Positions 31,487-40,919 are shown, numbered from the stretch's first letter. The stretch is DNA of 64,000 bases from Flaviflexus ciconiae (GCF_003971195.1 NZ_CP034593.1:1984001-2048000), one strand, 5' to 3'. Notes: generated by a model from the letters alone, not told the origin. Program-made: numbers and translations.

Positions 31487-34144
31487 CTAGTCGAGCCGCC
31501 TGGTGAGCGCCTTCTTCCGCGGCGCAAAGAGACCGGGGATGATGGTGGCGAGCGCGATGATGAGGATGGCAAGGCCGATGATCGGGAGAAACGGGACTTC
31601 CAGTGGCTGATTGTCGAGCAGTTGGCCGATGGCTATGGTGAGGATAGATCCCACAATGAAGCCGGGAATAATACCTGCTAGACCGATAATGAGGCCCGTG
31701 GCATGGCTGACCTGTCTGCGTAAGCGGGGCTTGCCGCCAAGAGCATCAATCGTGTCGTAGTCGGCCCGGGTTTCCCGTCCCGCCAGCACAACAATGATGA
31801 TTGCTGTTCCAACAGCCACGAGGATGGAGATGATGGCGGCGGCGAGCGCTGCGATCACGTAGTCCGTATTAACTTCGTTGATGGTCTCGTAGACGATCGC
31901 GTTGTTTCCCGCAAAGTCGTAGAGCATGCTACTTGTTTCCAGCATGGTGACGGGCTTTTCGAACACGATGAGCGCACCGATCGGATTGACGATAAGGCCA
32001 AGCTCTTCTGCGGCTTCCCAGCTGAAGATCTGGTAAGGACCATCTTCGTCAAGTACCGCTTCAGTGGGAACGGTTATCGTTTCACCTTCAATAACATCAA
32101 CATTTTCGTATGTCACAACGGTGAAGGTCGCGGAGCCCCCAACGATCCCGTCCGCGTATGCGAGGAGAACGCCTCCCTTGTCGAGCGTGGCCTGGCCAAG
32201 TTCCACATCAACATCTCCGGGGAGGAGAGCCAGAATCGTGCCGTCATCAACGATCGGGAATCCACTGTGGAATAGGTTCGGAAGAGCCGGGTTCATGCGG
32301 TTACCACCCAGGTAGTTGATGCAGCGCGGATCAGTCTGCGCGTCCTCCTGTACCTGCTCGTACTCTTCTGAGGAGAGCCCCTCCATCGTCTGCCAGTCTT
32401 CAAGTGGGCACATGCGATCTTCGGGGATTTGTACTTCAACGTTGGAGTTCCATCCGGTCGCCGCATAGACGGGCGTCCATGATTTAACGGCGCGCTCTTC
32501 ATCCAGTTCTCTGATTGAGTTCTCGAGGATTGCCAGATCATCACCTCCGGTACCCCAGTCTTGCAGAGCAACCCAGGCGGCACCTCGAGGACCTGCAATG
32601 TTCTCTTCAGAGAAGTTTCGGTTCAGCATCGTAAAGAACTGGGAAATAGTGAACACGGCGACAACAGCGACGATCATGACGGCAGCAACACCTGGAGCTG
32701 TTCTATGGACGCTCCTCACAGATTCCCTGCCAGCGAGTTTGCCGGGCAGTGACATCTTCCCAACCAGCGCGGAAACAAGCCGAATGCAGATTGGGGCGGT
32801 GCCTATCAGGCCAAGGACTATCCCGATCGTGCTGATTGCATACAGGACATCTGAATCCTTCACCGCAATGGCACCGAAGAGAAGGACGATGCCGAGCAGA
32901 AGTATGGCGGGACCAATGATCGATCGCCGATATCGCACTGACTTGCCAGACTCCCGACCCGTGAGGACGGCAACAACGTTGATCCGGGAGGCTGTGACCG
33001 CGGGGATAACTGCGGCAAGAAGCCCAAGAATCACAGCGAAGACAATGGCGACCGGGTAGTGCCAGGCAACAAGGAAAAGCTGTTCACCCGCATTAGAGTT
33101 AAGGGCAAAGCGGAACACCAAGTACCCGATGATGCCGAGAACGGCACCGGCGAATCCAAGGAACGCTCCCTGGAACAGCATGAGCCTGCGGAGCTGCTTC
33201 GCGGTAGCACCAAGGGCAGCGAGTTGTCCAAGAGACCGCTCGTTCCTCCGCACCGCCATAGTAAACGGCGGGGAGATCAGCAAAACAACTTCGATCAGAC
33301 CAATGAGCCCAATCGTCGCGACAGCAATGTAGTTAATCTCGGTGGAGGTCGGTCCGAACCCGCCATCTGTCCATGCATCAACGTCTTCTTGCGGTGGCGG
33401 ATTATCAAGAACGTGTTTGGATTCGACAACGATTCCAAGCCGGTTGAGTTCCTTCACCTGCTCCCAGGTGACCGGATCTGGTCCGGTAATCGCAAGCTGG
33501 GGCATGCCCCAGCCACTCACAGCAAGATCATCAAGGGTGGGGCGCTGTCCCGTACCGTCCTGGCTGATCAGAGTGACGTTCTCGGTGATACCAACAACGG
33601 TGACTGGTTCGGGATTGTCGTAGTTGATAATCCTCGACATGTCGTCACCGACATCCACTCCCAGGGACGCTTGATCGCCGCGGGACAGTGCTATCTCGTC
33701 AGTGCTTTCCGGTACCCTGCCTTCAATGATGAGGGACTCATTAGCAGCAGCCCACTGCGCTTCCGAGTGGAGAATGTTGTAGTCGCTCGACTTTTGGAGC
33801 ATGAGGCTCATCGAGTCCTGCCGGATCTCCACCGAGTTATTGGGAGAGATGACGGCGGCAATCATTTCCTCGGCATCCCCATTTTCACGGCCACCATCAA
33901 GGTAAGAGGCACCGTTTCCCGCGGGTTCCTGCCTGATCTCACAATCACAGACAGCTAAACCGGAGGCCTGAAGATCCTCGACCTCACTGAAGTGTTCAAG
34001 CATCCAGTGGCTGGACTGATTCGAGTAGAGCGAACCAATGACAAGGCCCGCCATGACAGGCAGAGAAATAAGAACCGTGGCAAGAATAGCCCGGACCTTA
34101 TTGAATCTGAGGTCCCGGAGCGCAAGGCGACGTATTGCTTTCAT
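31487..34144 (-). CDS. ABC transporter permease, FtsX/MacB type
   Basis: 885-residue integral membrane protein with two FtsX-type permease modules. There is one N-terminal helix (ILATVLISLPVMAGLVIGSLY), an extracytoplasmic domain of about 230 residues, three helices, a short middle segment, a second helix and large external domain, then three C-terminal helices. The whole is a duplicated predicted-permease layout. ATG 34144 is chosen because GGAGG precedes it and the ATPase gene stops one base before it; an in-frame upstream codon would lie inside the ATPase gene. Together with that ATPase it should form an exporter or mechanotransmission complex. The cargo (antibiotic, lipid or peptide) is unknown. 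Confidence 0.87.
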   Translation of the reverse strand: MKAIRRLALRDLRFNKVRAILATVLISLPVMAGLVIGSLYSNQSSHWMLEHFSEVEDLQASGLAVCDCEIRQEPAGNGASYLDGGRENGDAEEMIAAVISPNNSVEIRQDSMSLMLQKSSDYNILHSEAQWAAANESLIIEGRVPESTDEIALSRGDQASLGVDVGDDMSRIINYDNPEPVTVVGITENVTLISQDGTGQRPTLDDLAVSGWGMPQLAITGPDPVTWEQVKELNRLGIVVESKHVLDNPPPQEDVDAWTDGGFGPTSTEINYIAVATIGLIGLIEVVLLISPPFTMAVRRNERSLGQLAALGATAKQLRRLMLFQGAFLGFAGAVLGIIGYLVFRFALNSNAGEQLFLVAWHYPVAIVFAVILGLLAAVIPAVTASRINVVAVLTGRESGKSVRYRRSIIGPAILLLGIVLLFGAIAVKDSDVLYAISTIGIVLGLIGTAPICIRLVSALVGKMSLPGKLAGRESVRSVHRTAPGVAAVMIVAVVAVFTISQFFTMLNRNFSEENIAGPRGAAWVALQDWGTGGDDLAILENSIRELDEERAVKSWTPVYAATGWNSNVEVQIPEDRMCPLEDWQTMEGLSSEEYEQVQEDAQTDPRCINYLGGNRMNPALPNLFHSGFPIVDDGTILALLPGDVDVELGQATLDKGGVLLAYADGIVGGSATFTVVTYENVDVIEGETITVPTEAVLDEDGPYQIFSWEAAEELGLIVNPIGALIVFEKPVTMLETSSMLYDFAGNNAIVYETINEVNTDYVIAALAAAIISILVAVGTAIIIVVLAGRETRADYDTIDALGGKPRLRRQVSHATGLIIGLAGIIPGFIVGSILTIAIGQLLDNQPLEVPFLPIIGLAILIIALATIIPGLFAPRKKALTRRLD

Positions 34145-34145
34145 G

Positions 34146-34835
34146 TCACGCCTCCGACGTGGAATCGACGATGGCGCCGTCGCGCAGGAACACAACCCGG
34201 TCCGCCCATCCCGCGTATCGCGACTCGTGGGTCACAATAATTCCCGTCGCACCGTGATCAACCCGGTCACGCAGCAACATCATGACCTCTTCCGAAGAAT
34301 TCGAGTCCAGGGCACCCGTCGGCTCATCGGCAAGCAATAGTCTGCCCTCACCAAGGAGAGCGCGAGCAATCGCGGTGCGCTGGGCCTGACCGCGAGAGAC
34401 CTCGGCCGGGAACCGATCGGCAAGTGACTCAAGGCCAAGCTCCGCCAGCCCCTTGAGTGCCTGTTCCCGGGCAACAGCTTCCTTCACTCCGTCCAGCTCA
34501 AGTGGCAGAGACACATTCTCTGCCACGGTCAGGGTGGGGATGAGGTTGTAGTCCTGGAAGACATAGCCGATCTGGGTGCGCCGCACCTCGGCACGATCCG
34601 CCACCGACATGGTGACAAGGTTCTGACCGTTCACGATCACGTCACCGCTATCGGGACTGTCCAGGCCCCCTGCCATATTCAACAGCGTGGACTTGCCCGA
34701 GCCCGAGGGGCCCATAATCGCGACGAGTTCGCCGCGCTCCAGAGTGAAGTCAACGCGGTCGAGAGCAACGACCTTCTGCGCACCCGAATCGTGGGTTTTC
34801 AGAACATCGACAAGCTGCAGGGCGATATCAGTCAT
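34146..34835 (-). CDS. ABC transporter ATP-binding protein (MacB/LolD type)
   Basis: 229 residues with Walker A GPSGSGKSTLL, a Q-loop at YVFQDYNL, a variant signature VSRGQAQR where most members have LSGGQ, Walker B LLLADEPTG and the switch His in IIVTHESRYA. It powers the permease encoded immediately downstream. The start overlaps the PadR gene by eight bases, so regulator, ATPase and permease form one operon. Confidence 0.93.
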   Translation of the reverse strand: MTDIALQLVDVLKTHDSGAQKVVALDRVDFTLERGELVAIMGPSGSGKSTLLNMAGGLDSPDSGDVIVNGQNLVTMSVADRAEVRRTQIGYVFQDYNLIPTLTVAENVSLPLELDGVKEAVAREQALKGLAELGLESLADRFPAEVSRGQAQRTAIARALLGEGRLLLADEPTGALDSNSSEEVMMLLRDRVDHGATGIIVTHESRYAGWADRVVFLRDGAIVDSTSEA

Positions 34836-35370
34836 CGCTCTTCCTTTCGATAGATGCCGCGCGGGCTATCCTTTCAATGTGATCGAGCCAGCGTGACTCG
34901 GAGTCGAGGTCGAAGATCCGCCTCTGAAGAATGAAATAGGAAGCAACATCCGCACTGTCGCCCTTGCGGAGTTCACGCGTTGCTTCCGCAAGCGCCTGCA
35001 GTGTCTGCTTCCGCTGCGTCTGAATAATGTCGGAGACATCAACGGCGTCGGAATGGACCGCGGCCAAGACCCTCATAACAAGGTCGTCGCGGTCCCGCGG
35101 AGACTTCACCAACGGTGCCCGCCACCACCGAGACAGCTCTTCCTCGCCTGCTTCCGTGATCGCGTAAAGCTCGGCTACTCGACCACCCGTTGTGACCTCA
35201 CCGGCGGACTGGACAAGCCCGTCCCTGTCCAGTCGGGTAATGGTTTGGGAGACCTGTCCGATGTTCATCGGCCATGCATTCCCCGTCAATTCATCGATCG
35301 ACTGTTTGAGGGAGTAGGCCCCGGCCGGCTTCTTCTGAAGCAGGACAAGAATGACGTGCTTGACCGACAT
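34828..35370 (-). CDS. PadR-family transcriptional regulator
   Basis: 180-residue PadR protein. The N-terminal winged helix is recognisable (VKHVILVLLQKKPAGAYSL, then ITRLDRDGLVQS and the wing with GGRVAELYAITEAGEEEL), followed by a helical dimerisation domain. PadR regulators usually repress a neighbouring efflux or ABC operon and are released by the exported compound, which fits the two genes behind it. ATG 35370 is preceded by GGAGGTGG; the upstream alternative at 35391 would ignore that site. A 19-bp palindrome lies 30 bp upstream. Confidence 0.9.
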   Translation of the reverse strand: MSVKHVILVLLQKKPAGAYSLKQSIDELTGNAWPMNIGQVSQTITRLDRDGLVQSAGEVTTGGRVAELYAITEAGEEELSRWWRAPLVKSPRDRDDLVMRVLAAVHSDAVDVSDIIQTQRKQTLQALAEATRELRKGDSADVASYFILQRRIFDLDSESRWLDHIERIARAASIERKSDD

Positions 35371-35399
35371 GAACCCACCTCCACTCAGCAAGAAAACTA

Positions 35400-35418
35400 A
35401 TAGTTACTCGGTAACTAT
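35400..35418. promoter_or_regulatory. Candidate PadR operator
   Basis: Perfect inverted repeat ATAGTTAC-TCG-GTAACTAT upstream of the PadR-ABC operon. AT-rich palindromes of this size are typical PadR sites and the position fits autoregulation. Confidence 0.6.
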
Positions 35419-35562
35419 AAGACGAGTGTTCCGCACGAGCAAGCCGAAACACGCAACCGATCAAAATTGTCCGAATCGAACAGAAAGTGTTGTTGGTAAT
35501 GTCCGGGTGATGGTGAAGAGGCAGGAGCAGGGTCCGCCCACTCCATCAATATCCGCCCGCCG

Positions 35563-35568
35563 TACACT
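35563..35568 (+). promoter_or_regulatory. Possible -10 box for a leaderless transcript
   Basis: TACACT ends six bases before ATG 35575, and no Shine-Dalgarno sequence is visible. This spacing is typical of leaderless actinobacterial mRNAs. Confidence 0.4.
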
Positions 35569-35574
35569 TGGGAC

Positions 35575-36090
35575 ATGCTGTTTCGTCGCCGCAAGTCCCA
35601 GCCCGCTCCATCTCCTGCACCCATGGTCGATCCGGTTATCGATGCTCAGATTCATTGGCTCGGGTCTCGGGGTCTTGTTCTTCGGCAGGATGTGTCTCGC
35701 GAGGATTGGATCGCCGCAGCCGAGGACCCGACGGATCCAATAGCACTCGCAGTCGCGCAGTTGAATGGCGCTTACTGCACGAAGCCGAAACCTTCCGCGA
35801 CGATCGAGCCGGGTAGTCTCCCGGATATGGTTAATTCCCTGGCCGATGGGCTCGAACTACCGATCGACGAAGCCTTACTTGACGGTGATCAGCTGACGAT
35901 CAGGTCGGGATCAACCTACGAAAAATACGACGTTTCGGAAGCTGACTCATGCGGGACCCTGGTTGCAGTAGCCAACACGTACGTGGACTCCGCCCATGTC
36001 CTGATCCGCAAGAACCAGACGTTCGCGATCGCACATCGCGATATTGCCGAGGAGGTCCGGCAGGTCATGGGAGCCTCAAGGACCGAATAG
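35575..36090 (+). CDS. Hypothetical cytoplasmic protein
   Basis: 171 residues, no signal peptide or membrane helix, and no family that I recognise. It starts with a short basic, Pro/Ser-rich stretch (LFRRRKSQPAPSPAP) and continues as a mixed alpha/beta protein ending near the helix DIAEEVRQVMGAS. Codon use matches its neighbours. The likely promoter places the ATG at or near the transcript 5' end. It stands between the ABC operon and the secretion-related pair, with a hairpin 30 bp after its stop, so it is a single transcription unit. Confidence 0.6.
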   Translation: MLFRRRKSQPAPSPAPMVDPVIDAQIHWLGSRGLVLRQDVSREDWIAAAEDPTDPIALAVAQLNGAYCTKPKPSATIEPGSLPDMVNSLADGLELPIDEALLDGDQLTIRSGSTYEKYDVSEADSCGTLVAVANTYVDSAHVLIRKNQTFAIAHRDIAEEVRQVMGASRTE

Positions 36091-36119
36091 GGTAACCGCC
36101 GCGGTGCCATGACTCAGGG

Positions 36120-36147
36120 ACACCACCATCCGGACGGCTGGTGGTGT
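36120..36147 (+). terminator. Hairpin after the hypothetical gene
   Basis: ACACCACCA, ten-base loop, TGGTGGTGT: nine base pairs, no T tract. Confidence 0.55.
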
Positions 36148-36434
36148 GACCAGCATTCATACTGCTTGTGTTCCAAAGCTTCGAGACAAGCCTGGGGTAA
36201 CCCTGCACGTGGAGAACTCCCCAGTCCTCGCCTCAACCCTTGTTCGGCCACGTTGCGCCTGGCAGGTGACGGCCGTTTTCCGCTCTACAGCAACGGAAAA
36301 CGCTGGTCGGACGTTCTCTCCATCGCTTGGGGACCCGCGTGAACACCGGGTGAATGGTCTCGTCTCGAGATGGGCAGGGGTCGAAATTTCTCTATTGTGG
36401 TCAGTAGTAAACAACGCGTGCTTGGGAGAAAAGA
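36148..36434. other. Upstream region of the 121/891-residue gene pair
   Basis: No gene seen. The last 70 bases are less GC-rich (AAATTTCTCTATTGTGGTC, then TTGGGAGAAAAGA before the ATG) and probably contain the promoter and ribosome-binding site of the pair. Earlier bases show no clear structure. Confidence 0.4.
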
Positions 36435-36800
36435 ATGTCAATTATTGAGTTCGACCGGGATGCTGCCGGTGTCGTCGCCAATAGGGACTGGACTGATTCG
36501 CAGACCTTTACCAATATTGCAGTCGGCGTGGGCGAGCTGGTATGGAAGCCGAACCGCGTCTTTGTTGAGCTTCCAGAGGACACTGTCGGGGGAGCGGGCA
36601 AGACCGACAATGGTGGCCGTATCGAGCTCAAGAACGAAGCGAAGTACGCTCTCGAGACCATCCATCTGATCGTCCAGGAGTTCTCAGACGCATGTGGCCT
36701 GCTAGGCTCTGGCGTCTCGGAGACCTCCATGAACTTTGATGCTTCAGAGGCGCAGGCAACAGCAGACTTCGACTTCCTGACGAGTGAGGTGGCTAGCTAA
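36435..36800 (+). CDS. Small protein paired with the 891-residue protein; possible type VII secretion partner
   Basis: 121 residues, no signal peptide. The N-terminal half is beta-like (IIEFDRDAAGVV, LVWKPNRVFVEL), and the C-terminal half is helical (AKYALETIHLIVQEFSDACG). The stop TAA shares its last base with the ATG of the next gene (TAATG), so the two products are made together and probably bind each other. In type VII systems small helical proteins of this size are often encoded directly before a large substrate. It has no WxG motif, so this is inference from position and size. It could also be an antitoxin or chaperone. Confidence 0.55.
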   Translation: MSIIEFDRDAAGVVANRDWTDSQTFTNIAVGVGELVWKPNRVFVELPEDTVGGAGKTDNGGRIELKNEAKYALETIHLIVQEFSDACGLLGSGVSETSMNFDASEAQATADFDFLTSEVAS

Positions 36801-39475
36801 TGGGCTATTCAAGAAAATCAGGTACCGCCGCACTTCCACTACCGCAAACCTCTCCAAGCCCTGCAGTCAGCGACTTCTCCTCCTCGTTCACAAATGTTGG
36901 TGGAGCGATTGGTGAGACACAGGTTGTTGCCATGGGCCCACAAATCGAGTCCTGGCTGGGCCAGGCCGCGAGCGCCTATGCCCACGAGAGTCTCGATATT
37001 CAAGCGCAAGCTATTTCTCTGCAGGGAATCCTGTCGGACATCAGCACCCAGGTCTCCAACTATGGTGAGACCTATCAGACGCTTGTTGACACGACGATTC
37101 CGGACTATCAGCAGCAGTGGGATGACGCGATCATCACGCATGACGAGAACGTTGAAGCAACAGAAGCCGAGATGGAGATCGCGCGTCAGAACACCCCCGA
37201 GGGTGAAACCTTCGATGATTCTTCCTTCCTGGCCGAAATTGAACGTCAGCATGACCTCCTTGAGGAGACTCAAGACGACCTTGCGCTCTACTACAATCAG
37301 GCGGTCACAAGCGTTGATGAAGCGGCGGGCTCAACAGCCTCTGCTATCGCTGGCCTGATAGATGGTTTCGTCCCGCGCGGGGAAAACGGTTCGTTGCCTT
37401 CCCGCACGGACATCAGCCTCGCCATGTTCGGCGGCAACGACGGACTGCTCGGAGCACAGAGCCAGTGGGAGTCGGCTGTTGAGGACGCTCCCGAGGCCGT
37501 CGAACTGCTCAACCAGACTGACGAATACGGTTACCCGACGCCCGAGGCTCTGCAAGAGTTCAATGAGCTTTACGGAGACCGGCTTGCAAACGATCCATAC
37601 TTCGCAGCGGCCTTCGCGGCAGAGCTACCTCCCCAGCAGGCCCTTGAACTGGCGGCAAAACTTAGTAGCCACACAGCCACCAACATGGGAGTGGAGTACC
37701 AGGGCCTTGCCGAGAACTTCCTGACAGATATGGGTGCGGGAATGATGGTGGCCACCGGATCCCGCCCCGTCGGCATCTCCGATGATGCATGGAATGCTTG
37801 GCAGCAAGCCAATGGCTCATTCGAGGTCGGAGAGCACGACGATTACGATGCCTGGCTAGGTAGCTACCTTGACGACATGAACGCGGCGGGCGCAATGCAC
37901 TATACGGAGATGGGAGTGGAAGAGCACGGGCGGCCCGGCTTCCACTTCCTGTCCCAATACATTGGTGCAGCTGCCGAGGAACACGAGAGCCTGGCCCTGT
38001 CCGATGCATTCCTTAACGGACACCCCGACTCAAGCGGAAGCTCTGTCGCACACAACATTGTCACTAATGACTACGAAGATTCCTACAACTATCCGGCCAT
38101 TAACGGGTTTGGATTTGATGGATCATCTGATCCGATCATCAATCTGCTTTCGGCAATGGATGGGAATCCCGAAGCCACCCGAACTTTCCTTGCAAGTGAC
38201 ACGGGCTTTGACTTCGGTAACGAGAACCAGAACATGACAAGCTACCTGGTTAGCCATCGTCCAGTTCCGTGGGGCGAAAACCTCCGTTGGAATGATGGTG
38301 GTGCTCAACTTGGCTTGATCATTGACGAAGCAACATCAATGGATGACGCGAGACAGAATCCCGAAACCTTCGAGATCCTCGATGGCTTCCTCGACGGATA
38401 CACCGATGGTTTGCAGGCCAACCAGAGCGGACTCCTGCAGTCTGAATCGGTCAGTAATTGGTTCACGAATAAAGACGAGAACGGACAGGACCTCTTCGGT
38501 TACTACAATCCGGAACTGCGCCACTGGGCGGGTTCAATCCTCGAGGAATACGCATCCGATCTCGCACGTGAAGTGCGCACGCCAACCGGGACTGAGGGCG
38601 CCAGTCCCTACACTCAGCGCAGCGGGTATGACGGCTCCGACTACAGCCTCACCCTCTCTCCCGAACTGCGCGATGCGATAACGGACTCCGAAAATGGCTT
38701 CTTCCACGACTTGAGTTACGACGAGCCCGCGCCGGACGACCCGAACTGGGCCACGGAGGCACCGAACTCGGCTCTCTCGAAGATCTCTGTTGCTGCCGTT
38801 GAGGACATGAGAGCTGAGCTCACCGACGCTCGAATCCGGGACTACAACGGCGAGGATGGACAGCTCGGCCGCTACGAGGATGCTGTCGGTGACTACGGCG
38901 CACTCCTTAGCCACATTGAGCTGGCCGACGAAGCGGCCGATGTGTCCAGGGGCCAGACCACCGATCAGCGTAATTCAACGGTACGGAGCGCACTCGACTT
39001 CGCAACCGATGTGTTCCCGGTCAGTAGGATCCCCGGCTTCGATGATCTCTCCGACACCGCACAGAATGCGCTCAAGTCCGCAACAAAAAGCGGACAAGAG
39101 ATGGGTTACGACGAATGGCTCTCCACATCGAACGCTGCGAATGCCGCAGAGGACCACGAGAATGAGACCGAAACAGTGTCGATCGAGCTTTCCGAGCTTG
39201 TTCGAGACATCAACATCGATGCGCAAAACATGACCGGACCACAGCCCGAACACATTCAGGAAAGCGATGCTCAACGCGACCCCAACCTTCAGATCCTGAC
39301 CGAGGATGGATACATTCTCCGATGGGAAGACATGACCGAAGATCAGCGGACCACGTACCGCAATCATGCGCAAGACTTTGTCTTCGGTGACGGCGAGTGG
39401 ACGGGTAACTCCGTTAACGACATCCCCCAAATCGTGAACGAGGCGTACGACGAGTCTAAGAGAAGCATGCCGTAG
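36800..39475 (+). CDS. Large acidic protein, candidate type VII secretion substrate
   Basis: 891 residues, no signal peptide or membrane helix. The first 180 residues are helical and WXG/LXG-like, with a long coiled-coil stretch (DENVEATEAEMEIARQ to LLEETQDDLALYYNQAV). The middle third is rich in aromatic and acidic residues and has segments such as MTSYLVSHRPVPW that recall actinobacterial DUF6571 proteins; that resemblance is from memory and weak. The C-terminal 100 residues (ILTEDGYILRWEDMT to the end) could be an effector domain of unknown type. No toxin motif was identified. It overlaps the small partner gene by one base and lies 1.6 kb before the eccC end of the secretion locus. Confidence 0.6.
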   Translation: MGYSRKSGTAALPLPQTSPSPAVSDFSSSFTNVGGAIGETQVVAMGPQIESWLGQAASAYAHESLDIQAQAISLQGILSDISTQVSNYGETYQTLVDTTIPDYQQQWDDAIITHDENVEATEAEMEIARQNTPEGETFDDSSFLAEIERQHDLLEETQDDLALYYNQAVTSVDEAAGSTASAIAGLIDGFVPRGENGSLPSRTDISLAMFGGNDGLLGAQSQWESAVEDAPEAVELLNQTDEYGYPTPEALQEFNELYGDRLANDPYFAAAFAAELPPQQALELAAKLSSHTATNMGVEYQGLAENFLTDMGAGMMVATGSRPVGISDDAWNAWQQANGSFEVGEHDDYDAWLGSYLDDMNAAGAMHYTEMGVEEHGRPGFHFLSQYIGAAAEEHESLALSDAFLNGHPDSSGSSVAHNIVTNDYEDSYNYPAINGFGFDGSSDPIINLLSAMDGNPEATRTFLASDTGFDFGNENQNMTSYLVSHRPVPWGENLRWNDGGAQLGLIIDEATSMDDARQNPETFEILDGFLDGYTDGLQANQSGLLQSESVSNWFTNKDENGQDLFGYYNPELRHWAGSILEEYASDLAREVRTPTGTEGASPYTQRSGYDGSDYSLTLSPELRDAITDSENGFFHDLSYDEPAPDDPNWATEAPNSALSKISVAAVEDMRAELTDARIRDYNGEDGQLGRYEDAVGDYGALLSHIELADEAADVSRGQTTDQRNSTVRSALDFATDVFPVSRIPGFDDLSDTAQNALKSATKSGQEMGYDEWLSTSNAANAAEDHENETETVSIELSELVRDINIDAQNMTGPQPEHIQESDAQRDPNLQILTEDGYILRWEDMTEDQRTTYRNHAQDFVFGDGEWTGNSVNDIPQIVNEAYDESKRSMP

Positions 39476-39562
39476 CCAATGGCATCCGCACCTGCACAAT
39501 CAGCGCTGTTGAGCCCTCGGCAACGCAACGTCCGCAGGTAATTCACTGTGGTGATTGAAAAG

Positions 39563-39597
39563 GAGTGGTGGGGGAAGATGTTCTTCCCCCACCACTC
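39563..39597. terminator. Bidirectional terminator hairpin
   Basis: Perfect 16-bp inverted repeat GAGTGGTGGGGGAAGA, loop TGT, complement, between the convergent 891-residue gene and a lipoprotein gene. Confidence 0.8.
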
Positions 39598-39640
39598 ACT
39601 CGCTAGCTGCGTACTCGCTCATCGAGTTCGCCGCTCTGAG

Positions 39641-40192
39641 TCAGCCTCCGAGCACAATGTTGTCGAGCACCTGCGTAGCCTCTGCACTTACCTCATCGGC
39701 ACCTTCCTCGGATTCCAAATGGATCGTGTACCGAGTCTGGTCCTTCACGACATACCAGGTCTGTACCACACGTGAGGTTCCGCCACTCTTGTAGACCAAC
39801 CCCGAGGCAGCTTCTCCATCGATTTCACGGTCCGGGAGGGCATTGACCGAAACACCCTGGGTCTGCATATCAAGCAGGAGGTTTTTGCGATGTTCCTCGG
39901 CACTCTGCGAGGACGGGATGCCTTCCTGGATGATGAGCCGGCTTCCCTTCCCGTCACCATCGACAAGTTCTTCCGCAAGGATGATGCTCCGGTAGTCGGT
40001 TGATCCCCTAGAAATAGGTTCCCAACCATCAATTTGGGTCTTCACTGAAGTGTCGGGCTGGGAAGTGTTCACTGCGGTTCCTTCTGTGTCTTGTGACGGA
40101 TCGGTCTGCTCTGATCCTTGGCAGGCCGCGAGGGAGAGCGCGAGCCCTCCCGCGACCACTGCCACAACGGTCCTATGGATGAGTGTTTTCAC
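39641..40192 (-). CDS. Lipoprotein (secretion-locus family, copy 1)
   Basis: 183 residues. The signal sequence ends in the lipobox LAAC (cysteine 24), followed by a Ser/Thr/Asp/Gln linker. The remaining 140 residues form one domain: GWEPISRG strand, IIQEGIPSSQSAEEH, the segment VNALPDREIDGEAASGLVYKSG, then QTWYVVKDQTRYTIHLES and a C-terminal helix. The pattern (helix, then 'ID G' strand, then a short strand with aromatic residues, then a final VxF/VL) recurs in two other lipoproteins here. It is loosely like LpqN/LpqT lipid-binding lipoproteins. Start GTG 40192; the ribosome-binding site is weak. Confidence 0.72.
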   Translation of the reverse strand: MKTLIHRTVVAVVAGGLALSLAACQGSEQTDPSQDTEGTAVNTSQPDTSVKTQIDGWEPISRGSTDYRSIILAEELVDGDGKGSRLIIQEGIPSSQSAEEHRKNLLLDMQTQGVSVNALPDREIDGEAASGLVYKSGGTSRVVQTWYVVKDQTRYTIHLESEEGADEVSAEATQVLDNIVLGG

Positions 40193-40316
40193 TTCACAAG
40201 TCTATCGGCCACGCCCTTAGGGAACAGTGCCAGGGAGGGTATCGCTACCCAGTGTTCACCTAACTTCCAGGCGAGCCCCCGGTTCACCGCAGACTCCTTT
40301 CCCTCAGCAGAGGGCT

Positions 40317-40919
40317 CTATGGGAGAAACTCAACGGTCTTCATGAAATCAATGAGTTCCTGCGGGACAGTTCCGTTGCGTTCACCGTAGACCTCAAATTT
40401 GACAGTCTCGCGACCAATGTCCCCGTACCAGAACTGGAACGGACCGACATGGTCGCCGCTGGTCAGCATCCCCTCGTAGCCATGGAATGTAACGCCATCT
40501 ATTTCTAAGGTCTCGATGTCACCGATCTCCGAAAAGAACTCGATATTCTCCATATCGTCCTCTCGCTGAGCGGAGGCGTATACGGCGGCGCCGCGGGTCC
40601 CTCCAAGATTGAAGAGAGCAAGGTGCGCGAACTCGACTCGTTCATTACCCGGCATGAGAGCCTGCGGCTCGGTGCCCTCGGGAATAAGGGCTAAGACATA
40701 GACTTCCAAACCCGGTGTATCCGATGTCTGCACCTCCCATCCTTCGGGAACGAAAGCGCGGACGCTACCGTCGACCTCGATGGTCTCGCCTTGCGGCGAA
40801 GCCTCGGGCGCCGTCTCCGATGCTGTTGGGTCATCGTCACCACATGCGGCAAGTGGCATAAACAGGAGGGCCGCTACTAGCAGGCACACGCTTCTCTGCG
40901 ACCTCATCGGTGTGTTCAT
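40317..40919 (-). CDS. Lipoprotein (secretion-locus family, copy 2)
   Basis: 200 residues with lipobox LAAC (cysteine 26) and an acidic linker. The domain contains VRAFVPEGWEVQTSD, AHLALFNLGGTRG, the segment LEIDGVTFHGYEGMLTSGD, FQFWYGDIGRETVKFEVYG and the end LIDFMKTVEFLP. The 'EGWEV', 'IDG..FHG.E' and 'YWFGD/FWYGDIG' segments are shared with the lipoprotein at 52.7-53.5 kb, so these are paralogues. ATG 40919 is preceded by GGGAGGGGG and matches the start of the signal sequence; an upstream codon at 40943 would add eight residues without a better site. It is presumably anchored on the outer face of the membrane near the secretion machinery. Confidence 0.75.
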   Translation of the reverse strand: MNTPMRSQRSVCLLVAALLFMPLAACGDDDPTASETAPEASPQGETIEVDGSVRAFVPEGWEVQTSDTPGLEVYVLALIPEGTEPQALMPGNERVEFAHLALFNLGGTRGAAVYASAQREDDMENIEFFSEIGDIETLEIDGVTFHGYEGMLTSGDHVGPFQFWYGDIGRETVKFEVYGERNGTVPQELIDFMKTVEFLP

